Shown here: one piece after another, positions 45,176 through 54,911 of the stretch | How the letters are laid out: every line of letters begins with the position of its first letter | Numbering within the stretch: position 1 is the stretch's first letter | NCBI GenBank assembly: GCA_022571845.1 | Contig: JACZXB010000001.1 | Coordinates: forward strand, 523,037 to 587,036 | DNA: 64,000 bases | Reading direction: 5' to 3' | Source: Candidatus Zixiibacteriota bacterium | Lineage (GTDB): Bacteria > Zixibacteria > MSB-5A5 > GN15 > FEB-12 | Position numbers and translations under genes: made by a program | The notes under the pieces: model-generated | What the model was told of the DNA's origin: nothing | Database searches by the model: none | What the model saw: only the letters and a program-made list of their open reading frames with translations

Positions 45176-45994
45176 CTATTTCCCGACATCCCCTCCCAAT
45201 ATAATCGGAAGACCCGCCTTGCCGCTGCCAATAATTACCACCTTGGTGTTGTTGGATTTGGCAATTTCCAACGTTGCTTCTATCCCTTTCCACTTTAGCA
45301 GCGACTGCGTAATACCGGCGCTGACAATCTTCTGGAAATCAGCAATACCCCTGGCTTCGATACGTTTTCTGTCCGCCTCAAGCCTTTCTTTGGCAATGGT
45401 AAACTTCATCCGCTGAGCTTCCTGGTCGGCTGTCAGCTTGAAATTGATAGCCCGCGAAATTTCCTCAGGAATGGTAATGTCCCGAATCAACACATTCGTA
45501 ATTTCAATGTGGTTAGGGGCCATAGCCTCTCTTAATCCTTGTTCAATCTCTTCATTCATCTGTTCCCGTTTGGTAGAATAAATTTCTTCCGGCTTGTACC
45601 TGCCCGCAATTCCACGAGCGATTCCCCTTATGGTCGGGGCAACTTTTACATCATAGTAATTTTGGCCGATTTCCACCTGCAAAGAATCTAACTTGGTGAC
45701 ATTTGGACGATATAAAATCGAAACATCCATACGTATGGTGGCGCCGTCGGATGACAGCACCGTCAGGTTTTCCTTTCGTTCCTGCAGCTGAATTTTATAG
45801 ACAATCATCCGGTTCCACGGCAGATGCCAGTTGAAACCTTCCGGGTAAATTGTTCCGAACTCGGTACCGGAACCGAAAGTAGCATAGAAAACTCCCCGGT
45901 GACCCGATGAAATTTTTGTGCCGCAGCCAACTGCTGTTAAGGCCATTACCATAATCAGTAATAGCGGCAAGAATTTAATCTTTTGCTTCTGCAT
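45176..45994 (-). CDS. SPFH/Band 7 (prohibitin-like) lipoprotein
   Basis: This 272-residue protein has an N-terminal hydrophobic segment ending in a lipobox-like ALTAVGCGTK (Cys24). It then has the SPFH domain (about 30-200, with HRGVFYATFGSGTEFGTIYPEGFNWHLPW split across strands) and a helical region (EAQRMKFTIAKERLEADRKR). It resembles prohibitins and HflK/HflC in fold. Those are normally tail- or N-anchored by helices, so a lipid anchor would be unusual. It could scaffold membrane domains or modulate proteases. No FtsH or NfeD neighbour is present. Confidence 0.82.
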   Translation of the reverse strand: MQKQKIKFLPLLLIMVMALTAVGCGTKISSGHRGVFYATFGSGTEFGTIYPEGFNWHLPWNRMIVYKIQLQERKENLTVLSSDGATIRMDVSILYRPNVTKLDSLQVEIGQNYYDVKVAPTIRGIARGIAGRYKPEEIYSTKREQMNEEIEQGLREAMAPNHIEITNVLIRDITIPEEISRAINFKLTADQEAQRMKFTIAKERLEADRKRIEARGIADFQKIVSAGITQSLLKWKGIEATLEIAKSNNTKVVIIGSGKAGLPIILGGDVGK

Positions 45995-46096
45995 TTTTAC
46001 TCCCTGTTAAATATTTTGAATTCAGTTCAATATAATGTGCCTAAAGATACCCGCTAAGACAACAAGAAAAGCTCAATAACTGACTATAAGCGGCTT

Positions 46097-48115
46097 TCAG
46101 TGCTTCTTCTGACTTTTTTTACCCGGCCGGCCCTGCAGGAGCTTGATTTCATCACGAAACAGCACGGCTGTTTCAAAATCAAGGTTCTCGGCAGCTTTCA
46201 TCATTGAACCCATAAGAAACGAAATCTTGCCGTCCCGGCTGAGATCGTCATAGTGCCCCGGTATTTCAAATTTCTTCTCTTTGGCTGTGCGAGTGTCGGC
46301 GAAACCGGTACTTTGCAATATTTCATCTCGAGTCTTAAAAATTGTCTCAGGGTTAATATTATGCTCTTTGTTATAGGCTGCCTGCTTTTCTCGGCGGCGG
46401 TCGGTTTCGTCGATAGCTTTTTTCATAGAGTCAGTAATTTTATCCGCATAAAAAATGACTTCACCATTCTTATTACGGGCGGCACGTCCGGCCGTCTGAA
46501 TTAGCGCCCTGGCCGAGCGCAGGAATCCTTCTTTGTCAGCATCCATTACCGCCACAAGTGAAACTTCCGGCAAATCAAGCCCCTCCCTCAATAAATTAAC
46601 TCCAATCAGCACGTCAAATTCCCCCAGCCGAAGATCCCGGATAATTTCAGTTCTTTCTATGGTAATAATTTCACTATGAAGATAGCGGACTCTGATTCCG
46701 GAACGGTCCAAGTAATCGGCCAGGTCTTCGGCCATCTTTTTAGTCAAAGTAGTAACCAGCGTTCTCTCGCCTCGCTCCAGACGCAGCCTGACCTGCTCCA
46801 TCAAATCATCGACCTGCGTAGAAAGAGGCAGGACTGTTATCTTCGGGTCTAATAGACCGGTCGGGCGGATTACCTGCTCTACCACTACCCCTTCGGACTG
46901 TTCAATCTCGTAATCAGCGGGAGTGGCCGAGACATAAATAACTTTTTTTATCATGCCGTCAAATTCGTCAAATTGCAAAGGCCGGTTATCAAGAGCCGAG
47001 GGCAGCCGGAAACCATGTGCCACCAGCGTCTCTTTGCGGCTGCGGTCACCGGCGAACATGCCTCTCACTTGAGGAATTGACTGGTGCGATTCATCGATAA
47101 ATGTCAGAAAATCATCCGGGAAAAAATCAATCAGAGTAGACGGCCGTTCTCCGGGCTGGCGCTCGGCCAGATGCCTTGAATAGTTTTCGATGCCGGCGCA
47201 GTAACCAATTTCTTTGAGCATTTCCAGATCGTAATTGGTGCGACTCTCTATTCGCTGGGCCTCCAGCAGCTTATCTTCAGAAATAAATCTATCGTGTGTT
47301 TCCTTCAGTTCGATTTCTATATTTTTGATAGCTCTCTCTAAAGCCTCGCGAGAAGTTATAAAATGCTTGGCCGGGTATACGGCAATCTTCTCTTTTTCGC
47401 AGATTATTTCGCCGGTCAATGGATCAATTTCTGTAATTCTTTCAAGTTCATCGCCAAAGAATTCCAGGCGTAGAGCCTTATCATAATAAGCCGGAATCAG
47501 TTCTATGGTATCCCCCCTGACCCGGAAATTGCCGCGGGTAAATTCTATCTCATTGCGGTTGTAGTGGGTAGCTATCAGTCTGTCGATTACGTCGTCGCGG
47601 TCTATCTGCTCTCCCCGACTCAGCATAACCATCTGCTTTTTATATTCTGATGGCGAGCCCAGCCCGTAAATGCAGGATACCGAGGCGACTATTATTACAT
47701 CTTCGCGCTCCAAAAGCGATGCAGTTGCTCTAAGCCGCAGCCGGTCAATATCTTCGTTTATCTTAGTATCTTTCTCGATGTAAGTATCTGTTGTAGGCAG
47801 ATAAGCCTCAGGCTGATAATAGTCGTAATAGCTGATAAAGAATTCGACCGCATTTTCCGGGAAAAAGGCTTTGAATTCTCCATATAGCTGGGCGGCTAAC
47901 GTTTTATTATGTGAAATGACCAAAGTCGGCCGGCCGTAATTGGCTATCACATTGGCCATTGTAAAAGTCTTGCCGGAGCCGGTTACTCCCAATAATGTCT
48001 GCTTGCTACTGTCATGAGCAAGCCCCTGGCATAGTTCCCTGATGGCACTGGGCTGGTCGCCTTTGGGAGTCAGGCTGGCAGTAAGCCGGAATTTGGAGCC
48101 ATTTTTTGAGTTCAC
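46097..48115 (-). CDS. uvrB: Excinuclease ABC subunit B
   Basis: UvrB opens DNA at lesions delivered by UvrA and recruits UvrC. Visible features are [17 protein letters not shown] near the start, Walker [18 protein letters not shown], the beta-hairpin region [12 protein letters not shown], and helicase blocks [28 protein letters not shown] and [18 protein letters not shown] then QTAGRAARN. The C-terminal UVR motif is [19 protein letters not shown]. The open frame extends to an ATG at 48235, but those 40 extra residues do not match the family. A GTG at 48115-48113 is the more likely start, though no good ribosome site is visible at either. UvrA and UvrC are not in the window. Confidence 0.95.
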   Translation of the reverse strand: MNSKNGSKFRLTASLTPKGDQPSAIRELCQGLAHDSSKQTLLGVTGSGKTFTMANVIANYGRPTLVISHNKTLAAQLYGEFKAFFPENAVEFFISYYDYYQPEAYLPTTDTYIEKDTKINEDIDRLRLRATASLLEREDVIIVASVSCIYGLGSPSEYKKQMVMLSRGEQIDRDDVIDRLIATHYNRNEIEFTRGNFRVRGDTIELIPAYYDKALRLEFFGDELERITEIDPLTGEIICEKEKIAVYPAKHFITSREALERAIKNIEIELKETHDRFISEDKLLEAQRIESRTNYDLEMLKEIGYCAGIENYSRHLAERQPGERPSTLIDFFPDDFLTFIDESHQSIPQVRGMFAGDRSRKETLVAHGFRLPSALDNRPLQFDEFDGMIKKVIYVSATPADYEIEQSEGVVVEQVIRPTGLLDPKITVLPLSTQVDDLMEQVRLRLERGERTLVTTLTKKMAEDLADYLDRSGIRVRYLHSEIITIERTEIIRDLRLGEFDVLIGVNLLREGLDLPEVSLVAVMDADKEGFLRSARALIQTAGRAARNKNGEVIFYADKITDSMKKAIDETDRRREKQAAYNKEHNINPETIFKTRDEILQSTGFADTRTAKEKKFEIPGHYDDLSRDGKISFLMGSMMKAAENLDFETAVLFRDEIKLLQGRPGKKSQKKH

Positions 48116-48382
48116 TACTGCCTGGCCGCTATTTGTAATTTGAAGGTAAGTATCAATTTTCTCATAAGTTAATATTTGGGATAAATAAGCAAAATTTTCA
48201 ATCACAATCAACCGGACCTGACTAAGTTTCAACAATGGAACCGGTTTAAGGCTCGGCAGTTTAATATTTTGACTAAAGATGCCATAAACGGGAAAAATTG
48301 TCTTGACTGAAGTTCTGATTCTATTAGCTTAGTTGGCTTAACTATAAGCTGACTAACAACTTTAGCATTTTCGGAGGATTAG

Positions 48383-48730
48383 ATGTACGCCGTATTTCAG
48401 ATAGCTGGCAAACAGTTTCAAGTTGAGAAAGGAGACGTTTTGCGCGTCCCTCTGCTGGGCAAAGAAAAGGGCGCCAAGATAGAGATTACTGAAGTTCTTT
48501 TACTTAAAGACAAAGACAAAGTCGAAATTGGCAATCCTTTTGTTGCCAGCGCCAAAGTCGTGGCCGTAGTTCAGGACCAGGGCAAAGACGACAAAGTAAG
48601 AATTTACAAATATAAACGGCGCACCAAATACCGCCGCAGCCAGGGGCACCGTCAGGATTATACGGAAATAAAAATTAGCAAAATTGAAACAGCTGCCAAA
48701 AAAACAAAGAGTGAAGAAGTATCTGCTTAA
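48383..48730 (+). CDS. rplU: 50S ribosomal protein L21
   Basis: This 115-residue protein starts MYAVFQIAGKQFQVEKGD and has the L21 signature VRIYKYKRRTKYRRSQGHRQDYTEIKI. An AGCATTTTCGGAGG ribosome site precedes the ATG. Its lysine-rich tail is slightly longer than usual. In most bacteria rplU is followed by rpmA (L27); here bamA follows and overlaps its 3' end. L27 must be encoded elsewhere. Confidence 0.97.
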   Translation: MYAVFQIAGKQFQVEKGDVLRVPLLGKEKGAKIEITEVLLLKDKDKVEIGNPFVASAKVVAVVQDQGKDDKVRIYKYKRRTKYRRSQGHRQDYTEIKISKIETAAKKTKSEEVSA

Positions 48731-51197
48731 GCGTTTGCTCTTTCTAACCAGTCTTATCCTGCTTGTCGCCTTGCTGGCGTCAACTCCTGCAGCTCAAACC
48801 ACACCGGGTTACAATATTGTTGAAGTAGTTGTCGAGGGAAACAAGATTGCTACTGCTTCTTTGATAACTGGTGTCGCTGCTTTAGAGCCGGGCATGTCCC
48901 TGGCGCCCAATTTAATATCAGACATTATCCGCCGTCTTTACAGGCTGGGTATTTTTTCAGACATTTCAATCGAAGCCGAACAAGTGACCGGCGGCCTGAA
49001 GGTTTTCATAGTGGTCGATGAACTCCCCCGTTTATCGGGCATAGAATTTTCTGGCAATAAGAAAATTAATTCTTCGGAATTGAAAGAAAGTCTTGGACTG
49101 GGAATCGGCGGTTATGTCTCACCCTACCTGACTCACCGCGGCCAGCAAAAGATAACTGAAATGTATGCTGACAAAGGTTATTTTCAGGCAGAGATAAAAT
49201 CCACTCTCCAGTACAGCACAGATTCTAGCGAAGCAATCTTAAAGTATGAGATAGACGAAAAGTCTAAGGTCAAAGTCACAGAAGTCATAATATCCGGCTG
49301 CCAGCGAGTCGAGCCAAAACGGCTTGTCAATAAAATGCGAAACCGCAAGCGCGGCTTCTTAAAAAGCTCGGACTTTGCTCAGGAGAAATATGCAGAGGAC
49401 AAAGAAAAGGTAATTGCAGAACTGCACAAACGTGGATTCACCGATGCCTACTTGATTTCTGATTCAATCTCAATTGACACCACCAGTAACCTGATGACCA
49501 TTTATATCGATCTCTACGAAGGTCCGCTGTACTACTTTGGCAAGCTGGAAATCAAAGGAACCGAAAAGCTGCCGAATGGCTATCTTTACAGCAAAATGAA
49601 GTTTAAAGAATCTGACATTTTTAATGCAGAAAAGTATCAGGAATCAATCGTAGAACTTTATACCGCCTATCAGGATATCGGCCATCTTCACATTCAGGTT
49701 ATCGACGAAAAGAAAACCCGCAATGATTCCATAATCGACGTTTCTTACGAAATTTCCGAAGGCTTGCCGTCGCTTATAAATCTGGTAAAAATAATCGGCA
49801 ACACCAAGACGAAAGATAAAGTTATCCGGCGCGAGATTTCTTCTTTGCCCGATCAAGTCTTTAACCGGACAAAGCTGATCAGATCGGTACGTGATGTAAT
49901 GGCCCTCAACTACTTTGCTAATGCCATACCTGACTTAGTTGATTTGCCAAACGGCGATGTCGATGTAGTTTTCGATATTAAGGAAAAACAAACGGGCGAA
50001 ATCATGGCAGGTGCTGGCTACAACAGCCAGGACAGATTAGTTGGTAATGTTGGCATGGCCATACCAAATTTCAGAGGCATAGGACAAAGGCTTTCTTTTA
50101 ATATAGAGTTTGGCAGCCGCAGAAATTCATTTTCACTGTCTTTCACAGAACCCTGGCTTTTTGACCGCCCGACTCTGCTGGGCTCCGATATCTTCGCCTT
50201 AAACCGGAGGTGGTTCAGCGACTACACCGAAGGCAGGCGCGGAGGTTCTTTAAGACTCGGTCGCAGGCTGCGCTGGCCGGACAATTATTTCAGAGTGTTT
50301 GCAACCTACCGACTCGAAGAAACCCGATTCAATGATTTTGCTCAAAATTTTGTCGAAAGAAACTCCTACAAGACTATCGACCTTTACAGTTATACTGACA
50401 CTCTCGGCAATCCGACGCAGGAAACAATTGTCAAAATTGGTGATGCCTATCCGGGTTCTATTCTTCAATACAACGAAGTATGGAACGCCTCTTCGAGATT
50501 TTCTTTTACCGTCCGCCGGGATTCCAGAAATCTGCCTGAGTTCGCCACAGCAGGTGCGGATTTGTCCTACACTTTCTCTCAGAACGGAGGCTTTCTGGGT
50601 GGCTTCTGGGAATTTCAGAAGCACACCATAAGTATTGCCAAGTTTTTCCCCCTCATCGGTAAGTTGGCTCTGGCGGCAAGAGTTCAATACAATGTGATTA
50701 CCTCTCCCCGGGGAGATAACAGAATACTAATTTCAGAAAGATTTACACCTGGTGGAACAGCCTACGACGGGGTAGTAAGAGGCTATAGCGACGGCACTTT
50801 GACACCTGACTCAATAGTTACAAATTCAGACGTTACTAACTACTATACTGGTGAACCACCGAAAGATAGTGCTCAATTCGACAGTACCTTTGTCGCCGGA
50901 GGGTTTGAGACCAGAGTTCGCGGCAAATACATGCTGATTACAAATCTCGAGCTGCAGTTTCCATTGGTTGAAAGACAGATATATGCTCTGGCATTTTTTG
51001 ATGCCGGAAATTCCTGGCTGCACAAAGACGACATCAAGCTGCCAAAGACTCTTTATAAAAGTTACGGATTCGGATTTAGAATAGCAGTGCCCGGAATCGG
51101 GACTATAGGGTTTGACTTCGGCTACCCGCTGGACAATCTTGACGGGCAGGAAAAGAAATGGAGACCACATTTCCAGCTTGGCACAACTTTCAGATGA
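48684..51197 (+). CDS. bamA: Outer membrane protein assembly factor BamA
   Basis: This 837-residue protein has a signal peptide (LLFLTSLILLVALLASTPAAQ). Five POTRA domains span about residues 38-400; POTRA 1 begins YNIVEVVVEGNKI and POTRA 5 has INLVKIIGNTKTKDKVIRREI. An Omp85 barrel follows, with FTPGGTAYDGVVRGYSDGTL in the conserved loop-6 position, where the usual VRGF is VRGY. It inserts beta-barrel proteins into the outer membrane. The frame opens at TTG 48684 inside rplU; GTG 48711 is an alternative start closer to the signal peptide. Either way the two genes overlap and are probably coupled. Skp follows 26 bp later. Confidence 0.95.
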   Translation: MKQLPKKQRVKKYLLKRLLFLTSLILLVALLASTPAAQTTPGYNIVEVVVEGNKIATASLITGVAALEPGMSLAPNLISDIIRRLYRLGIFSDISIEAEQVTGGLKVFIVVDELPRLSGIEFSGNKKINSSELKESLGLGIGGYVSPYLTHRGQQKITEMYADKGYFQAEIKSTLQYSTDSSEAILKYEIDEKSKVKVTEVIISGCQRVEPKRLVNKMRNRKRGFLKSSDFAQEKYAEDKEKVIAELHKRGFTDAYLISDSISIDTTSNLMTIYIDLYEGPLYYFGKLEIKGTEKLPNGYLYSKMKFKESDIFNAEKYQESIVELYTAYQDIGHLHIQVIDEKKTRNDSIIDVSYEISEGLPSLINLVKIIGNTKTKDKVIRREISSLPDQVFNRTKLIRSVRDVMALNYFANAIPDLVDLPNGDVDVVFDIKEKQTGEIMAGAGYNSQDRLVGNVGMAIPNFRGIGQRLSFNIEFGSRRNSFSLSFTEPWLFDRPTLLGSDIFALNRRWFSDYTEGRRGGSLRLGRRLRWPDNYFRVFATYRLEETRFNDFAQNFVERNSYKTIDLYSYTDTLGNPTQETIVKIGDAYPGSILQYNEVWNASSRFSFTVRRDSRNLPEFATAGADLSYTFSQNGGFLGGFWEFQKHTISIAKFFPLIGKLALAARVQYNVITSPRGDNRILISERFTPGGTAYDGVVRGYSDGTLTPDSIVTNSDVTNYYTGEPPKDSAQFDSTFVAGGFETRVRGKYMLITNLELQFPLVERQIYALAFFDAGNSWLHKDDIKLPKTLYKSYGFGFRIAVPGIGTIGFDFGYPLDNLDGQEKKWRPHFQLGTTFR

Positions 51198-51223
51198 TAA
51201 TTGATTTTCAAATGGAGAATAGT

Positions 51224-51763
51224 ATGAGGAAAGAAAAAAGATTCTTACTGGTTTTGCTTCTGGGGCTGATGCTTCTGCCTCTTATGGCTGACAGTCTGTC
51301 AGCACAGGGGATGAAGGTTGGGTACGTCCGTGACGAACGCATTCAAAAGGAGTTCAAGACATGGGCCAAAGCAAAAGAGCAACTTGAGATCGAATTCAAA
51401 GCTTGGGAAGATGAAGGTCTGGCCAAACAGCAGGAACTCGCAGAACTGATGGATGAATATGAAAAACAAAAACTAATCCTCTCTGATGAAAAGAAGCAAG
51501 AAAAAGAAGCAGCTTTCAATGCCAAGAAAGATGCACTTGATGCATTTACCAGGCAGATCTTCGGTCCCAACGGTAAGGCCGAAAGAAGACAAATCCAGCT
51601 TTTGGAACCGATAAACGTGAGCGTAACCAATGCTATCGAAGCTGTAGCGGTTGAAGGTAACTATGACGTCATATTCACAATGCAGAGTGGACTGGCCTAT
51701 ATCAAAGAAGAGTTTGACGTTACAGACAAGGTAATCAAATACCTTGAAGACAACCCGGAATAA
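51224..51763 (+). CDS. skp: OmpH/Skp-family periplasmic chaperone
   Basis: The preferred start is ATG at 51224, behind GGAG with 6-nt spacing; this gives 179 residues. The open frame reaches back to 51158 but overlaps bamA without a ribosome site. A signal peptide ([23 protein letters not shown]) precedes a beta strand ([11 protein letters not shown]) and a long charged helical hairpin (residues about 40-130), the tentacles of Skp. The C-terminal [18 protein letters not shown] closes the body. Skp escorts unfolded outer-membrane proteins to BamA. The order bamA-skp-lpxD is the classical one. Confidence 0.92.
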   Translation: MRKEKRFLLVLLLGLMLLPLMADSLSAQGMKVGYVRDERIQKEFKTWAKAKEQLEIEFKAWEDEGLAKQQELAELMDEYEKQKLILSDEKKQEKEAAFNAKKDALDAFTRQIFGPNGKAERRQIQLLEPINVSVTNAIEAVAVEGNYDVIFTMQSGLAYIKEEFDVTDKVIKYLEDNPE

Positions 51764-52793
51764 TGTCAGCCTGACAACCGCTCAGCTTGCTGAAAAAATA
51801 GGCGCAAGACTTGAGGGTGACAAGACGCTTTTGATTTGCGGCGCTGCCCCTGTTGAAACGGCAGAGCCAAATCAAATAAGTTTTGTAGCCAATAGTTTGT
51901 ATGAAAAGCACCTCTCTTTTTCAAAGGCAGGTGCCGTTGTCTTAAATAACGAAATGGACAGCCAGGGCAAGACTGTTCTGCGCCATCCCGACCCTTATCT
52001 GGCCTTTGCCAGGATTCTTGATCTTTTGTACCCGAATGACCAAACCGGCGCCACCGGTATTCACCAAAGCGCGATTGTTGATGAGTCAGCAGAAGTAGCT
52101 AAAGAGGCAGCTATCGGACCTCATTGCCATGTGGAGTCTGACGCCTCAGTTGGTGAAGGCTCCCGTCTTATGACTTCAGTCTATCTCGGTAAAAACGCTT
52201 CGGTAGGCAAAAACTGCCTTATCTACCCCGGGGTTGTTATCATGAACGATTGCAGGATAGGAAACAACGTCATCATACATTCTTCGACTGTCATAGGCTC
52301 TGACGGATTTGGCTATACCCCATCTGAAACAGGGATTAAGAAAATTAAGCAGGTCGGCCGGGTTGAGATAGAAGATGATGTTGAAATAGGCTCCAATGTT
52401 TCAATCGACCGAGGTGCTCTTGGAGCGACCAAAATTGGACGCGGAACCAAGATTGATAATCTGGTCCAGATAGCTCACAATGTTCAGATAGGACAAAACT
52501 GTTTTATCGTTTCACAGGTTGGCATATCAGGATCTACTATAATAGGAAATAATGTAACCCTGGCCGGGCAGGTTGGCGTCAGAGGACACATTTCTATAGG
52601 AGAAGGCGCTACAGTAGGGGGACAGTCTGGCGTCACCAAATCTATCCCCGCCGGCGATAAAATATATTTTGGCTGCCCCGCCAGAGAGATGAGAAGCGTT
52701 ATGAAAAAAGAAGCTTCTTTGTCGAAAGTTCCCGATCTAATTAAGCGGGTCAGAGAGCTCGAAAAAAAATTAAAAGACAAATCAGGTCGATAA
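51744..52793 (+). CDS. lpxD: UDP-3-O-acylglucosamine N-acyltransferase
   Basis: This 349-residue enzyme adds the N-linked acyl chain in lipid A synthesis. The N-terminal uridine-binding domain (to about 100, including [17 protein letters not shown]) is followed by a left-handed beta-helix of hexapeptide repeats (about 105-310). The active-site histidine is in [16 protein letters not shown]-terminal helix follows. The start is taken as TTG 51744, overlapping skp by 20 bp, since no ATG or GTG is available in frame nearby. Its presence implies the cell makes lipopolysaccharide or a lipid-A-like molecule. Confidence 0.95.
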   Translation: MKTTRNNVSLTTAQLAEKIGARLEGDKTLLICGAAPVETAEPNQISFVANSLYEKHLSFSKAGAVVLNNEMDSQGKTVLRHPDPYLAFARILDLLYPNDQTGATGIHQSAIVDESAEVAKEAAIGPHCHVESDASVGEGSRLMTSVYLGKNASVGKNCLIYPGVVIMNDCRIGNNVIIHSSTVIGSDGFGYTPSETGIKKIKQVGRVEIEDDVEIGSNVSIDRGALGATKIGRGTKIDNLVQIAHNVQIGQNCFIVSQVGISGSTIIGNNVTLAGQVGVRGHISIGEGATVGGQSGVTKSIPAGDKIYFGCPAREMRSVMKKEASLSKVPDLIKRVRELEKKLKDKSGR

Positions 52794-53357
52794 CTGATCT
52801 TCTATCTTGGAGGCTCTTTTCCAGTTTTCTTCCATCTGATCAACAGCCTGCAGTACAATAGTAAAATCTCCTTTTTTGGCTGACATTCTGATAGTTTCAG
52901 CCAGATCCCACTGCTTGTGGTTTATCGCTTTCAGCTGAGAAACTCTACTGGCCAGATGGTCAACTGCATCATTAAGAGTATGCGCTACTTTGGCAGCCTG
53001 TCCCCGCCCGGCAGGAATTTTTGAGCAAAGGTCACCTTTGGCCAAAAGCTCCAGGCGGTTGTGGACCTGGGCCTGGACGGAAAGAATCTTAAAGAATGGA
53101 ATAATTGTATTTATCGACGAGGCCGTTATGGCTGCGATGACGGCTGATATCAAATAAGGCATGACAGATGTTGTCAGCAGCTCTATTTGCCCCATGACAT
53201 CTATAATACCGTCGTTGGAAAAAAGTCCATTGAAATAAGCTATCACAGCAGCTGAAAGAGTAACCGCCGAAAAGCCAAGAATTCCTATGGTTCTAAAAAG
53301 CGCCCTTGTCTCTATGGGCATTTTACCTGAAATGGCTTGAGCCAATCCTATAGACAT
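52782..53357 (-). CDS. Membrane protein with HAMP-like linker, no output domain
   Basis: This 191-residue protein has two transmembrane helices (about 22-43 and 66-90) separated by a short periplasmic loop of about 20 residues. A HAMP-like stretch follows (about 95-145: [20 protein letters not shown] then [17 protein letters not shown]), with a final helix to the C-terminus. Neither a kinase nor a methyl-accepting domain follows, so it looks like a bare signalling linker or adaptor. It converges with lpxD, their ends overlapping by 12 bp. The family is not recognised beyond the HAMP resemblance. Confidence 0.6.
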   Translation of the reverse strand: MSIGLAQAISGKMPIETRALFRTIGILGFSAVTLSAAVIAYFNGLFSNDGIIDVMGQIELLTTSVMPYLISAVIAAITASSINTIIPFFKILSVQAQVHNRLELLAKGDLCSKIPAGRGQAAKVAHTLNDAVDHLASRVSQLKAINHKQWDLAETIRMSAKKGDFTIVLQAVDQMEENWKRASKIEDQLST

Positions 53358-53485
53358 TAGTCATCTCCTTAAATAAAAAAATTCAATAAAATCAGGCGTT
53401 TACCCGCCTATTAGATATAAAATCGGAATTTGAGACCCGAAAAATTAGATTAATCTTTGCAACGGCCTGTTCAATTTTTGAACAG

Positions 53486-53517
53486 CAAAAAGCCCCCTTA
53501 TAAGGCACAAGGGGGCT
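53486..53517 (-). terminator. Rho-independent terminator after ssb
   Basis: Stem AGCCCCCTT/AAGGGGGCT is followed on the minus strand by five T. A second perfect hairpin, CTGTTCAA-TTT-TTGAACAG, lies next to it at 53467-53485. Together they separate ssb from the HAMP-like protein gene. Confidence 0.88.
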
Positions 53518-53539
53518 AGATCTCTGTTGCTTGTCAATT

Positions 53540-53971
53540 TTAGAACGGCAGGTCGTCGTCGGATTGACCGGAACCAGCATCAGGAGCCGTTTCAGCAGTC
53601 GATTCAGCCGCTGCTGTTTCTCCGCCGCCATTGCCGGAAGAACCCTTGCTACCAATAAAGCTGAATTGCTGAACGACAACTTCAGAAACATATTTCTTGT
53701 TCCCCTCTTTATCCTCGTAAGAACGATTGGCTATCCTGCCTTCGATATACACCTGTTGGCCCTTTGCCAAGTACTCTTTCATCGTTTCAGCCTGCTTGCC
53801 CCAGGCTACGATGTTGTGCCAGGTAGTGTTCTCCTGTTTCTGACCGTCCTGAGAAGTCCAGCGCTCATTTGTGGCCAGAGAAAATGTCGCGACCGCCTTG
53901 CCCGATGGGGTATAACGTAAATCGGGATCTTTACCAAGGTTGCCCAGTAGAATTACTTTGTTTACACTCAT
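53540..53971 (-). CDS. ssb: Single-stranded DNA-binding protein
   Basis: This 143-residue protein has the OB fold at residues 1-108 (MSVNKVILLGNLGKDPDLRY, TWHNIVAWGKQAETMKEYL, KGQQVYIEGRI). A Gly/Ala/Ser-rich linker leads to the acidic tip DDDLPF, which binds partner proteins in replication and repair. It has its own terminator and stands as a single gene, without the usual rpsF/rpsR partners. Confidence 0.97.
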   Translation of the reverse strand: MSVNKVILLGNLGKDPDLRYTPSGKAVATFSLATNERWTSQDGQKQENTTWHNIVAWGKQAETMKEYLAKGQQVYIEGRIANRSYEDKEGNKKYVSEVVVQQFSFIGSKGSSGNGGGETAAAESTAETAPDAGSGQSDDDLPF

Positions 53972-54083
53972 AACTAACCTCTTTTAAATATGTGAACCTA
54001 TAATATGAGGGAAATCCTGGCTTCTGGCAACCCCATAATTCACTTGAATCAAAACTTGTGATATCATATAGTTGGCAATCATC

Positions 54084-54908
54084 ATGAACGAAGCTAAAAA
54101 GCAAAATATAATCGATCTGGAAACGGCCAGAACCACCATTAGACGCTTCATTAAAGGGAAGCTTTTGCAGGCTGGTTCAAAGGGCTATGTGCTGGGACTT
54201 TCAGGCGGAGTTGACTCTTCGCTGGCAGCAGCTCTGGCCGTCGAAGCTGTTGGACCTGAAAAAGTTCTGGGCGTTTTGATGCCTTATAAGACTTCCTCAG
54301 AAAGCTCGATAACCGACGCTGAACTCTTAGCTAAGCATCTGGGAATAGAGCACCGCCAGGTTGATATATCAGCAATGGTCGACGCTTACTTTTCCAATAT
54401 TGATGATTCACTGAAAATCCGTGCCGGCAACAAAATGGCCAGAGAGCGGATGGCGATCCTCTTTGATATCGCACAAGAAACCGGTCGCTTGGTTCTTGGA
54501 ACCGGTAATCGGACTGAGTCTTGCTTAGGTTACACTACCTGGTATGGAGATTCTGCCTGTTCAATAAATCCTGTCGGAGAATTATACAAAACCGAAATCC
54601 GGGCGATGGCTGAACTGGTCGGTCTGCCGGAGCAAATCATAACCAAGATTCCATCAGCCGATCTTTGGGTGGGTCAGACCGACGAAGATGAAATAGGCGT
54701 GACTTATGACACCATTGATAAAATATTGAAAAGAATTGTGGATGAAGATTTTTTATCTATCTCATTGCTGGTTAAAGATGGCTTCGACAGCCGAGATATA
54801 AGCCGGGTTGTCTCGCTTTTAAATCTAAATTCGTTTAAGCGCCGCCAGCCCGACGTGGCTCCTTTGGGACGCGGCTTAGTACCTGATTACATCGAGCTTT
54901 CAGAGTAA
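54084..54908 (+). CDS. nadE: NAD+ synthetase (ammonia-dependent type)
   Basis: About 274 residues from the ATG at 54084; an in-frame TTG at 54072 lacks support. The PP-loop ATP pyrophosphatase motif LGLSGGVDSSLAAALAVEA, the GTGNRTESCLGYTTWYGDSACSI block (in two parts) and IPSADLWVGQTDEDEIGVTY identify NadE. No N-terminal glutaminase domain is present, so it would use free ammonia. It amidates nicotinic acid adenine dinucleotide. Adjacent to rsmI with a 3-bp gap. Confidence 0.95.
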   Translation: MNEAKKQNIIDLETARTTIRRFIKGKLLQAGSKGYVLGLSGGVDSSLAAALAVEAVGPEKVLGVLMPYKTSSESSITDAELLAKHLGIEHRQVDISAMVDAYFSNIDDSLKIRAGNKMARERMAILFDIAQETGRLVLGTGNRTESCLGYTTWYGDSACSINPVGELYKTEIRAMAELVGLPEQIITKIPSADLWVGQTDEDEIGVTYDTIDKILKRIVDEDFLSISLLVKDGFDSRDISRVVSLLNLNSFKRRQPDVAPLGRGLVPDYIELSE

Positions 54909-54911
54909 GTA

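Noticed and set aside
48116..48235. Extra 40 N-terminal residues of UvrB
   Set aside because: They do not match the family, and a GTG start fits the conserved N-terminus better.
51158..51223. Upstream start of the Skp gene inside bamA
   Set aside because: The signal peptide and GGAG ribosome site point to the ATG at 51224.
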